A DNA stretch of 64,000 bases from Periplaneta americana (Eukaryota; Arthropoda; Insecta; Blattodea; Blattidae). A program made the position numbers and the translations under genes. Each line of letters starts with the position of its first letter. Position 1 is the stretch's first letter. The notes under the pieces were generated by a model. It searched no databases. It was given only the letters and a program-made list of their open reading frames with translations, and was not told the DNA's origin. The stretch spans positions 117,786,121-117,850,120 of the forward strand of contig NC_091125.1 in NCBI RefSeq assembly GCF_040183065.1. The letters are read 5' to 3'. Below are positions 58,001 through 64,000 of the stretch, one piece after another.

Positions 58001-60083
58001 GTTTGCAGTGAAGGATCTGCCCTTGGGCAGAAAACTAATGATGGTGGTGGGTGGTGATGATGATGGTGACAATGATAATGACAGCGACATTTTCTTTGCT
58101 CATAAAGTGATCAAGTAGGAAGTGTTCATAAAGTGAGAAAATAAAAGGCATAATTTTTTTCTTGTCTCATGTTACACATTGTATTCTGGATAACTCAAGA
58201 CTGGACTTTTATAAAAAAATAGGCTGAAAATTAGTTTTTCCATAAAAAAGAGTCTTACGTCCCTGGCTCAATCCACTGAGAAAAATGATAAGTCCCATTG
58301 TAATTTTATTTAGAGCTAAGCTTCTTCCATAGATGTGTTAAATATATGGATATTACATTACCAGTTGCACAAGAAAGCTCTGTTTTCTACGATTTGTCTC
58401 TTTGGCACTTACAGCCTTTTTATGTCCAGTCTTCAACTGTTATTCAACTGTTCAGTCACCTACATTCTGAATTGTGTTATGTTAATTGGAGATATGAGAA
58501 AGAAACAAAGAGAATATGTTTGTTCCAGCAGAGTCGTGAATGTGGTGAAACTCTAGCCAGTATTTTGCTCAACTCTGCTGACCTGTTTCGTCTCGACTTG
58601 GATGGTGTTCAGGTGTTGGTGCCTCATGTTATTGATGCCCTAGAAATCGTTCTGCCAGAGAAGGAACTCAAATTGAAGTGAGTGCATGACTGTAAACAAA
58701 TTTTTGTGATTGATAATTGCCACTGTGTTGTACATAACAGTATTTCGAGCACTTGTCAAAGACTCGTTAAAAATAGTATTATTGTGTTCGATATGAAACA
58801 ATGATTATATAAAATACCAGCTCAAACACATGGAAAAGTACTTTTCATTAAATCTTAAGTATATACTTTCAGATTAATTCTTTTTAAGTGATCAGTCATA
58901 TTATTGTTAAGGGAAGATGATTGTTATGGTGTATGAAAAATCAGAAAAAAACATTCTTGAACTCCTACTGTCCTCTGGATCTCCATGGTCTTTTTTATTT
59001 CATTTCATTTTATTTTATTTTTTGTATTGAAAGTTAAATAAAATCTGTTTCTTAAAAGGAATTGTGATAAATGTTAATACATATTTTAATTATTATATTT
59101 GTTAAACAGTGAAATTTTGTATCACTAGTTGTTGTAGAGTGTTAAATTTAATCAAATTCAAGGACACACTTTTAAAAAGAAAAATATGAGTTATATAATT
59201 TGTGGAAAAGGAGTTAAGTAATATTTAAGATGAAAATGAAAACACTTCCATGAATGACTGCGATTTATGGAAACATTGGAAAAAGTGTCAGCAGTGTTAT
59301 TTTTTAGTTGGGAGGTTTTGGACTCCTCGATTCCCTCTTTATGCTTAATTAGGATTTAGATTTTAGAGTGACAACAAATTTCATTAAGAGCAATTGCACA
59401 TAAGTTTAAAGCCGCATGAAAGTGTTTAAATTCTGCAGGAAAAGAACCACTCGAACTACAATTACATTTTTTTTTATGTATTTAGAAACTGTTCTTTTAT
59501 GCTACTGGTTTGTGCATAAAAAATTTAAGTTCATTGTTCTTTGATGTATGGGGAAACCATGTCACTTCACTAGGCAGTGCTATACTCCTCTGATTTGCTA
59601 GAGTTATAAAAGTCATAATATAGGCAGTTTGAAATAGGCATACCTCAGTTGGCTGAGGCGCTTGTCTATGATTCGGAGTTGCTGAGCATGGGTTCGATTC
59701 CTGCTTGGGCTGATTACCTGATTGAGTTTTTTCTGAGGTTTTCCCCAACCGTAAGTCGAATGTCAGATGATCTATGACGAATCCTCAACCAAATACCATC
59801 TTGCTATCACCAATCCCATCAACTCTAAATAAACAAGTAGTTGATACAGCGTCGTTAAATAACCAACTAAAAGTAATTGATGTTAAGTGTGCCTGTGTAA
59901 GTCTGGACTAACACATTTTTAACCTGTGACTCAGTCCCAAATTTATATAACCATTGTACAAAGTTAATATTTCTAGTTAATAATAGATATATTTTCAGGT
60001 CTGCTTCCGTTTCTAAGACAGAACTGCGGAGGGCATCCATCCATCTCCTGCTTTCCATGTTGGTTCTTCCACTACACTTTCAG
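31695..60083 (+). CDS. RALGAPB: Ral GTPase-activating protein subunit beta, N-terminal 668 residues in 11 exons
   Basis: The beta subunit is the non-catalytic partner that stabilises and activates the alpha subunits of the RalGAP complex, which switches off RalA/RalB and influences exocytosis, insulin response and mTORC1 signalling. Eleven exons splice without a frame break. Blocks shared with animal homologues, in order: MYSEW start; [86 protein letters not shown]; a Ser/Thr/Pro-rich linker (about 356-453); [31 protein letters not shown] with [41 protein letters not shown]. The family is about 1,500 residues, so over half, including the C-terminal Rap/Ral-GAP domain, lies beyond 64000. It is head-to-head with aph-1. 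Confidence 0.96.
31968..32786 (-). mobile_element. Possible solo LTR or LTR-like repeat
   Basis: Read on the minus strand, the block begins TGTTAC and ends GTTACA (TG...CA), with AATAAA near the right-hand end, as in a solo LTR of about 819 bp. Flanking pentamers differ (AGTAT and ATTGT), so no target duplication supports it. It contains a duplicated word, AAGTTCACTGCACRTCRAACT, at about 32253 and 32331. Located in RALGAPB intron 1. Confidence 0.3.
33132..33167. repeat. (AT)n microsatellite
   Basis: About 18 AT units. The overlapping minus-strand ORFs with Tyr-Ile runs are translations of this array. Confidence 0.97.
33291..33424 (+). repeat. Tandem duplication of a 66-bp unit
   Basis: The unit AATTCTTCTTTGCAC...GAATTGTGCAC occurs twice back to back (about 33291-33356 and 33357-33424) with moderate divergence. 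Confidence 0.8.
34007..34208 (+). CDS. RALGAPB: RALGAPB exon 2 (residues 69-136)
   Basis: Acceptor TTATGTGCAG before 34007. The exon begins [10 protein letters not shown] and ends NLFVPRKGE plus one base, donor GTAGGT. Entry phase 0, exit phase 1. Confidence 0.95.
34262..34527. mobile_element. Fold-back MITE in RALGAPB intron 2
   Basis: Arms of about 95 bp, sharing TTGATTTTATGAAACCTCCT and GAAGAAAAAATTAATTAA, face each other at 34262-34356 and 34432-34527 with few mismatches. It begins only about 55 bases after exon 2. No coding capacity. Confidence 0.85.
35176..35340 (+). CDS. RALGAPB: RALGAPB exon 3 (residues 136-191)
   Basis: Acceptor TTTTGTGTAG; product [15 protein letters not shown]...[11 protein letters not shown]; donor GTATGT. 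165 bases, phase 1 to phase 1. Confidence 0.95.
36391..36624 (+). CDS. RALGAPB: RALGAPB exon 4 (residues 191-269)
   Basis: Acceptor ATACCTGCAG; the product runs [19 protein letters not shown], then [17 protein letters not shown] and [12 protein letters not shown]; donor GTGAGT. 234 bases, phase 1 to phase 1. Confidence 0.96.
36676..36815 (+). mobile_element. tRNA-derived SINE, family 1, degenerate
   Basis: The head CTGTGGAGTAATGGTTAACG and B box GGGTTCAAATCC are followed by TATCTGGTTGCAGTTTTTTC. It lies 50 bases after RALGAPB exon 4. Confidence 0.78.
36816..39387. other. RALGAPB intron 4 remainder
   Basis: About 36830-37340 is slightly GC-rich and may be a retroelement remnant I cannot identify. 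The retrotransposon knuckle at 38585 is listed separately. No other coding frame recognised. Confidence 0.4.
38585..38790 (+). pseudogene. Non-LTR retrotransposon C-terminal knuckle fragment
   Basis: The frame contains [20 protein letters not shown] and [20 protein letters not shown], the Cys-x2-Cys...His-x4-Cys end of an I/R1-type polyprotein. Isolated fragment in RALGAPB intron 4. Confidence 0.7.
39388..39648 (+). CDS. RALGAPB: RALGAPB exon 5 (residues 269-356)
   Basis: Acceptor GATTGTTGCAG; product [30 protein letters not shown]...[12 protein letters not shown]; donor GTGAGA. 261 bases, phase 1 to phase 1. Overlapping ORFs are shadows. Confidence 0.96.
40085..40170 (+). mobile_element. 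tRNA-derived SINE head, family 5
   Basis: AGCTCAATGGTGAGAGCGC (A box) and AAGTTCGATCCTCCGCACC (B box) are spaced like a tRNA. It lacks a proper acceptor stem and is followed by GAGCGACTTTTTCTCC, so I call it a SINE rather than a tRNA gene. Confidence 0.55.
41728..41880 (+). mobile_element. Degenerate SINE body, family 1
   Basis: Contains TTTTATTTTCCAGGATTTTC, TAAGGCAATATCAGCAAAT and TGATGAATCCTC in the order of the family-1 copy at 59.6 kb. The tRNA head is lost or unrecognisable. Confidence 0.5.
46484..46651 (+). CDS. RALGAPB: RALGAPB exon 6 (residues 356-412)
   Basis: Acceptor ATGTTTGCAG; product [20 protein letters not shown] then a Ser/Thr/Pro-rich stretch ending [11 protein letters not shown]; donor GTAACT. 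168 bases, phase 1 to phase 1. Probably disordered and phosphorylated (inference from composition). Confidence 0.93.
46841..47047. repeat. Near-perfect hairpin, 94-bp arms
   Basis: Arms 46841-46934 and 46953-47047 are reverse complements with about six mismatches over an 18-base spacer (CTCGTCAAACTTGACAAG). The arms contain GGCTGACTAGTTTCGAAGTG. It lies about 190 bases after RALGAPB exon 6. Possibly the terminal structure of a Penelope-like or fold-back element; no adjacent polymerase matches that idea. Confidence 0.9.
47237..47470 (+). other. Open frame of 77 codons without ATG
   Basis: From just after a TAG at 47234 to TAA at 47468-47470 one frame stays open and looks protein-like: [20 protein letters not shown] and [20 protein letters not shown]. 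No start codon near its beginning and no clear acceptor. It could be a remnant transposon exon; not recognised. Confidence 0.3.
47624..48808 (+). pseudogene. Non-LTR retrotransposon (I/R1-type) reverse transcriptase and RNase H, decayed
   Basis: Frame 1 (47624-47992) contains [20 protein letters not shown], the reverse transcriptase signature block, and [12 protein letters not shown], where the catalytic Tyr/Phe-Ala-Asp-Asp has become CADV and so is dead. A TGG-to-TGA stop ends it at 47990. Further frames give [17 protein letters not shown] (thumb, about 48265) and [20 protein letters not shown] (RNase H, about 48714). Multiple shifts and stops; no 5' half. Lies in RALGAPB intron 6. Confidence 0.88.
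48809..51094. other. RALGAPB intron 6 remainder
   Basis: Two (ATT)n arrays (48882-48926 and 49054-49100); otherwise no recognised feature. The Asn-run ORF at 48993-49250 is the second array translated. Confidence 0.6.
51095..51217 (+). CDS. RALGAPB: RALGAPB exon 7 (residues 412-453)
   Basis: Acceptor ATAACTGTAG; product [20 protein letters not shown] followed by Ser/Pro-rich sequence; donor GTAAGT. 123 bases, phase 1 to phase 1. Least conserved exon; the call rests on frame, phase and context. Confidence 0.85.
51325..51511. mobile_element. MITE family M1, copy C
   Basis: Left end CCATTCGGTATCTCGTGAAA and a diverged complementary right end (AACAAGATAACCAACGACC), with TATA at both edges. About 110 bases after RALGAPB exon 7. 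Confidence 0.88.
51891..52118 (+). mobile_element. tRNA-derived SINE, family 2, full length with target duplication
   Basis: The head GTCGGCCTCGGTAGCGTAGT (A box region) and B box GGGTTCGATTCCG, then the same body as the copy at 8350, ending GAGCGTCGTTAAATAAAG. Flanked by ATTCTCGATGAC (51879-51890) and ATTCTCGGTGAC (52119-52130), a 12-bp target duplication with one change. The minus-strand 87-aa ORF is repeat-derived. Confidence 0.92.
52165..52445 (+). repeat. Three diverged tandem copies of a unit near 110 bp
   Basis: The module AGCTAGC...TCTCTTTCTAGAGCTCTTCC...TGTCTTC occurs three times, at about 52168, 52275 and 52380, with pyrimidine-rich cores. Confidence 0.7.
52450..52840 (+). pseudogene. 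hAT-related (DUF4371/ZMYM-like) transposase fragment
   Basis: An open frame of 125 or so codons reads [54 protein letters not shown] and [17 protein letters not shown]. This pattern (Y-x-I-x-D-x4-L-x2-R, then FP...L...) belongs to the middle part of DUF4371/ZMYM6-like hAT proteins. Catalytic and dimerisation regions are missing. Antisense ORFs here are shadows. Lies in RALGAPB intron 7. Confidence 0.6.
53685..53834 (+). CDS. RALGAPB: RALGAPB exon 8 (residues 453-503)
   Basis: Acceptor TTTCTTGTGTAG before 53685; product [20 protein letters not shown] then [20 protein letters not shown]; donor GTAAGT. 150 bases, phase 1 to phase 1. The nearer AG at 53698 would create a TGA codon with the preceding exon, so the upstream acceptor is preferred. 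Confidence 0.93.
53871..55239. mobile_element. TIR element with a Myb/SANT-like relic (probable Harbinger-type)
   Basis: Ends CAGGGGCCTGTTTCTCAAAA and its exact complement TTTTGAGAAACAGGCCCCTG bracket 1,369 bp rich in ACTAGT words. Inside, plus-strand frames give [20 protein letters not shown] (about 54220) and [18 protein letters not shown] followed by [10 protein letters not shown] (about 54520), resembling the Myb/SANT-like DNA-binding protein that accompanies PIF/Harbinger-type transposons. No transposase. I could not find a target duplication. It starts 36 bases after RALGAPB exon 8. Confidence 0.75.
55240..55944. other. RALGAPB intron 8 part
   Basis: A short (ATG)n tract at 55485-55506; the 111-aa ORF beginning with Met repeats is its translation running into AT-rich DNA. 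Nothing recognised. Confidence 0.5.
55945..56375 (+). repeat. Diverged minisatellite upstream of RALGAPB exon 9
   Basis: At least five copies of a 65-85 bp unit built on CAGTTGACAGT, ATTGAATTGCAAAACAAGCA and AGAGACCCAGCTC recur in order. Copies differ by perhaps 20-30 percent. The array ends about 50 bases before the exon 9 acceptor. Confidence 0.75.
56424..56689 (+). CDS. RALGAPB: RALGAPB exon 9 (residues 503-591)
   Basis: Acceptor GTGTTGCAG; product [19 protein letters not shown], then [20 protein letters not shown] and [20 protein letters not shown], the best conserved block in the window; donor GTGAGA. Entry phase 1, exit phase 0. Confidence 0.97.
56690..57261. other. RALGAPB intron 9, first part
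   Basis: No recognised feature. Confidence 0.5.
57262..58000 (+). pseudogene. Non-LTR retrotransposon reverse transcriptase C-terminal part, decayed
   Basis: The frame at 57220-57453 contains [20 protein letters not shown], with the catalytic FADD box intact, and [15 protein letters not shown]. Other frames continue [13 protein letters not shown] (about 57478), [17 protein letters not shown] (about 57687) and [18 protein letters not shown] (about 57731). At least three frame changes and several stops. A different family from the fragments at 2.6 kb and 47.6 kb. Lies in RALGAPB intron 9. Confidence 0.85.
58529..58677 (+). CDS. RALGAPB: RALGAPB exon 10 (residues 592-640), tandem acceptor
   Basis: Product [20 protein letters not shown] then [19 protein letters not shown]; donor GTGAGT after AA, exit phase 2. 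The acceptor is TTCCAGCAG: splicing after the second AG starts the exon at 58532, after the first at 58529 with one extra Gln. The residue numbering uses 58532. The longer frame open upstream to 58346 is intronic. Confidence 0.94.
58678..59635. other. RALGAPB intron 10, first part
   Basis: AT-rich; no recognised feature. Confidence 0.5.
59636..59872 (+). mobile_element. tRNA-derived SINE, family 1 type, near full length
   Basis: The head has CCTCAGTTGGCTGAGGCGC (A-box region) and GGGTTCGATTCCTG (B box), then TTTTTTCTGAGGTTTTCCCC, GTCAGATGATCTATGACGAA and the tail CGTCGTTAAATAACCAACTA. The 83-aa minus-strand ORF is repeat-derived. Ends about 125 bases before RALGAPB exon 11. Confidence 0.85.
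59999..60083 (+). CDS. RALGAPB: RALGAPB exon 11 (residues 640-668)
   Basis: Acceptor ATATTTTCAG; product [20 protein letters not shown] then LVLPLHFQ, matching the TELRRSSINILLS block of vertebrate homologues; donor GTAATA. Entry phase 2, exit phase 0. The last coding exon in the window. It is only 85 bases and falls outside any long ORF; I found it by frame continuity. Confidence 0.94.
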
Positions 60084-61107
60084 GTAATAGAGTACTTGTT
60101 TTGTGAATGGACAAGAATATTCAATTCACTAACTTGTGCAGTCCTGAATGTTGCTGATAATTTTTTTTTTAATATCTTGTTATATGGTTAATCTCCAGTC
60201 TTGTGGATTAGTGAGAAATTCAGAAACATAGTGTTTTGTTAGAATGTTCGTAACTCATATTTTCATTATTAAGTTATACTGGAAACTTAGTAATTGTTTG
60301 GAAACTTTCACGAATTCTCTTTCGAAGTAGTTGTCTTGAATAGGTCTATTAATTACGTCTGTTAGCGAATAAGAATTTGTAATTGCTTCATGCGTCTTAA
60401 TTGAAGAGGAAGAAACTAAAGAAATATTGGTTACATAATATATTTGCAAGAAACGACTTGATTACTGTAATGGGAACGCCTCAAATTATATAATTCTTCG
60501 CAATTTTATACATGCAAAATAAGTTTTCCGTCTGCCATTTTGACGCGACTCTGAACATGGCACAACATAATAGTAACAGTTGACCAATTAAAATTGATTT
60601 ATTAAAGAAGGCCATGATCGCACGCATCGGAAAAGTTGCCCATCCGAGAAACGTGTACAGATTTGCCAAGAGGTGATGCGTCCGATACGATGTAGTGAAC
60701 GCAGTTACATAACAATTACAGCAAAGATAAGGTACAGTCACACGTCGCTACTTTTGCAGCGCTACTTTTATACTGCAGCTGCAAAAGTTGCTTGTCGTGT
60801 TCACACGTAAGACAAAAGTAGCGCACTGCACGCTACTTTTCGTGCTGCGCAACCCAAGTGCTGCAAAAGTTGCAACTGGAGGTTGCGAGTCTGTTCACAC
60901 ACAAGGCGCTACTTTTGCAGCCGCAGTCATGCTGCAGGTTCCCATGTCCTTGTTGACTTCTCAATATACATTTTGTGGTTATGTTCGCATTATTAAGAAA
61001 CTGATGCGAAAGCTTCCTTATCTATTATTTGCTTTTCTGTCTTATCTAGTATTCAGAAATTGACATTATTTTTACTATAAAGCTTTAAAAAACGCCTATA
61101 TACTTAA
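60084..61107. other. RALGAPB intron 11, with a GCTACTTTTGC repeat cluster
   Basis: At about 60730-60930 the words GCTACTTTTGC, TGCAAAAGT and TTCACAC recur several times in both orientations, resembling the subterminal region of a DNA transposon whose other end I cannot find. The rest is unassigned. Confidence 0.5.
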
Positions 61108-61115
61108 ATGATAAC
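61108..61115. repeat. hAT target-site duplication, left
   Basis: ATGATAAC, identical to 63962-63969 at the other end of the element. Confidence 0.93.
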
Positions 61116-63961
61116 TAGACATCGGATTTTTAGGCACTAAAAATTGCAGTTTTAGGCGCCTAAAATAAGCTCAAAATTTGTAAAATTAGGCTCTATTTTA
61201 ATGAAAATAGGCATTTTAGGCACATCAAGGTATCATACTTATTTCTTTCACTGAAATTTTTAGTTATACACTAAAATACGCACAAAAAAGTATGTTTAAA
61301 CATTGAAAAAGAATACTATATTATATTTATAAACAGAGCTGCACAAATTTAATATATTGAAACTAATGAAATAATGATTATTGATATCAAGATTACTCAT
61401 TTTAAGTTATTGAAATTCAGTTCCATGCTCAGACTTTATTATAATTATCTGCACAGTACACCACCAGAATTTTTTCTAAATTCTCCACAGTTAACCTTTG
61501 CCTTTTGTCACTGAGAATCATTTTGAAAGCAGAAAAACTTCTTTCAACCGAAACTGATGTGAGAGGCGCAAATTTTAAATTAGGTACAATAGAAACATCA
61601 ATACTTACTGGAACATTTACACTTTCCCCCAATATCACTCTTGATACTTTTTCCAACAATGAAAATCCTACATTCTTATTTAATACGTTGTCCCACTTAT
61701 TTTTAACTTTTTTCCCAGTTTCGCCCAAAGCAGAATGTCTGTTCACTTGAGCTTCCTTTACTATTGCTATTTGGCTACAAAGAGATTGTTTTTCACGTTC
61801 TAATTGTTCAATGCTTGCAGGTATGAAAGAAAAGTTTGATGTTATGTAGGCAATATCGTTTTTCACTCGTGAGTCATTCAGACAATCTTTCACTGCTTTC
61901 ACACACGCTGCACTGTCAATTTCAGGTAATTTATCAATAACTGTGACCACTTCTTTAAAATACTTAGAATAATACACCACTGACTGAATCCAGGTTCCCC
62001 ATCGTGTAACAACCGGCTGAGGTGGGAGTGGGATATCTGGAAAGTTCTCTCTGAATATTGAAATCCTGGATGGGGCTTTACAAAAACATTTTTTTCTGTT
62101 AGAAATAAACGAATTGACAAGAGGAAATTCATTCCGGATTGTTTCAGAAACCCTGTGAAGGCCATGTGCTAGACAGGTTACTTGCGTGAGGTTAGGATAA
62201 AATGTTTTAAGAAGTGGAGCTGCAGCAACCATGTATGAGGAGGCATCAGTACAAAACAACAGAACTTCAGAATCGTCTATATTACCTGAGTATAAAGACT
62301 GTAGGCTTTTATTTACAAAATAAGCAATGGCTTGGCTATTCACTTTCGAAAGCTCCTTAACACATACGAGGTGTGGAATCGAAGGTCCATCAGGACTAAG
62401 TTTTCCTACTACCATATTTGCTGTATACTTATTCATAGGATCTGAGGTTTCATCCACAGAGACCCATATGTAAGAATCACCTATATCCTCCCGAATGGAA
62501 GCTAAAGTTTCATTGTATATTCTAAGTAATTTTTTCTTAGGGTCGACTCAGATGGGATATTTTGTTTGCAGTATTTTTGTAAAAACGTCTTAAAACCGGA
62601 TTTTCAATTGCATTCCAGGGAATGTTAGCAGCAACAAACGCTCTGGTTAAATCAGCATAGAAATTGCTGCTGAGATTGGATGAAGTAGGCTGTGTTAGTA
62701 AAGTTTGTTGCAGTTGATTTTCCTGCTGAGCTTTAGCCTTATGAGCCGCTCCTTGCACATGCTGCTTTAGGTGGCACTTCTTTTCTTGCGAAATCTAAAA
62801 ATGTAAAGTAAACTGAATTAAAATAAAATCCTAATTGTTGTATTGCCATATTTCTATCACAAAGTTAGTGGGTTCGAACAATCAAAATTTTAATGACCTG
62901 CAAATACTTTAACTATCGGAATTTAAAAGGTTAAAGTGTAGTGGTCTTAAAAAGAATTATGCCTCAGGATAGCTCAGTCAATGTATAAATATTATAGGCC
63001 TACTCATTAAAATTAATAGAATTTATATATTTCAACTATTGTTACATACCTGTTTGCTACAAATCTTGCAGAATATTATTTTTCCATCATAAGTGAATTC
63101 TGAATATTCTGTTAGCCATTGTCGGATCAATGTAGATTTTGCACTTATATTTTTCGGCATTATCGCGTTAAACTTCACAGGAAAACGTCCTACCGCTTAA
63201 AACTTCTCAACACAAATAAGGTGAGGGAAAGAGCAACTGTTAACGAGCATTCAAATGAACCGTTGTTATTGAGATTCAATTGGACAAAAATACAAAGTTC
63301 TACTTATTGTTGCATTTCCTGGTAGTGTTAACACTAGGAGGGCCATTCTTTGAAATATTTTGTAACGGTTTACCCTACTAATTCGCAGTTTTACCACTTT
63401 TCATAAATATTTCAAAAACACTCTTTCTCCAAAAATTGTGATTTTATGACACTCTGAAGGGCAGTACAGCTAATCGGTTTCAGACCGAAAACAGTCATTT
63501 TTATAGTATAGTATATCTCTGAATCGGTAGCAGCACATGTTGTGATTGTTGCCTGCTTCAAAACTAAGGTTGGTTCTTTGTCGGCATTTATGCCTCCAAA
63601 CATGTTAAATTCGGTGAAATCTATTGCGAGTGTCGTGAGATTCAAAACATTTTGTTTCCTTTATCAATGGTTTCATGGCCGGTGTGAAGCAAACTTTCCA
63701 CTTTTTAAATGCCTTAAATTTCGCAGTGAATGCATGTATAAATTATAAAAAGTAAGAGTAAAATGCGAAACTTTACAGTGAGTTAGGCATTTTTAGGCGA
63801 ATATTAACAAATTAGGCTCTAATAACCGTTTTAGGGCATTTTAGGGCACTATAAAACTCTTTGAATACCTTTCAATTTCCATGAAACACAAATATTAATA
63901 ATTATTTTTACTTTTCTCCTAAAGAAACAAAATAGGCATTTGCCCTAGAATCCGATGTCTG
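61116..63961 (-). mobile_element. Nearly intact hAT transposon
   Basis: The element is 2,846 bp. The left end is TAGACATCGGATT; the right end, reverse complemented, is CAGACATCGGATT. Flanking 8-bp duplications ATGATAAC are exact, the length typical of hAT. Both subterminal regions are rich in TAGGC words (TTTTAGGCACTAAAAATTGC on the left, TTTTAGGGCA on the right), as in hAT elements where transposase binds. It carries one minus-strand transposase gene. Exact duplication and ends indicate recent insertion. Confidence 0.95.
61429..63160 (-). pseudogene. hAT transposase with BED-type zinc finger, two exons, two frameshifts
   Basis: Exon 1 (63160-63050) encodes 37 residues beginning MPKNISAKSTLIRQW, ending FCKICSKQ before donor GTATGT. 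Exon 2 starts at 62794 after TTTTTAG, phase 0, with KKCHLKQHVQGAAHK, so the BED-like finger (CxxC...H...H) spans the intron. After RRF near 62583 a missing base shifts the frame, and another is missing in an A6 run (62530-62535). From 62530 the frame is open to 61429. It holds the catalytic Asp in VDETSDP, Asp in FCTDASSYM, the C-x2-H of TCLAHGLHRV, and the Glu of SVERSFSAFK in the C-terminal dimerisation domain. The architecture is like the CGGBP1-related hAT proteins. Two one-base homopolymer deficits could be decay or assembly error. Confidence 0.9.
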
Positions 63962-63969
63962 ATGATAAC
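63962..63969. repeat. hAT target-site duplication, right
   Basis: ATGATAAC, matching 61108-61115. Confidence 0.93.
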
Positions 63970-64000
63970 CAACAGTATATTCACGTAATCAATGTTGGCA

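Noticed and set aside
1-64000. CRISPR array, bacterial operons, ribosome-binding sites or rRNA genes
   Set aside because: All repeats are simple microsatellites, SINEs or TIR elements. Genes are spliced and eukaryotic; no rRNA-like sequence seen.

Overview
The window looks like a large, intron-rich, transposon-dense insect genome. Two spliced genes have clear animal homologues, and the rest is AT-rich DNA full of SINEs, MITEs, hAT/Harbinger/Tc1-type relics, non-LTR retrotransposon pieces and (ATT)n microsatellites. The repeated TAGGCCTATA-like words and the repeat families suggest a cockroach or termite (Blattodea). That placement is inference from recognition, not from a search.

Layout. At 1-2.2 kb, the first coding exon of an unidentified secreted protein lies on the minus strand, with its own TATA box and a short upstream ORF; the rest of that gene is off the left edge. 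From 2.4 to 27 kb I see no complete gene. This stretch holds SINEs, two opposed non-LTR retrotransposon ends, a TIR element with TTA target duplications, several inverted-repeat elements, a hammerhead-like motif inside a 38-bp inverted repeat, and one orphan 3'-terminal-looking ORF at 18.1-18.4 kb.

From 27.5 to 30.7 kb, minus strand, is a complete two-exon aph-1 gene (240 aa), a membrane subunit of gamma-secretase. About 1 kb away, pointing the other way, starts RALGAPB, the beta subunit of the Ral GTPase-activating complex. Its first 11 coding exons (668 residues) spread over 31.7-60.1 kb with exact, phase-consistent splice sites; the C-terminal half with the Rap/Ral-GAP domain lies beyond the right edge. 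Its introns carry most of the mobile-element relics.

At 61.1-64.0 kb is a nearly intact hAT DNA transposon with an 8-bp target duplication, matched terminal repeats and a two-exon BED-finger/hAT transposase gene on the minus strand, broken only by two one-base deficits in homopolymer runs.

The two host genes do not act in one pathway; their pairing is head-to-head and may reflect a shared promoter. I found no convincing new biological system. The items most worth following are the secreted-protein exon with its uORF and CRE-like sites, the hammerhead-like fold-back, the nearly intact hAT element, and the run of frame-neutral exons in RALGAPB.
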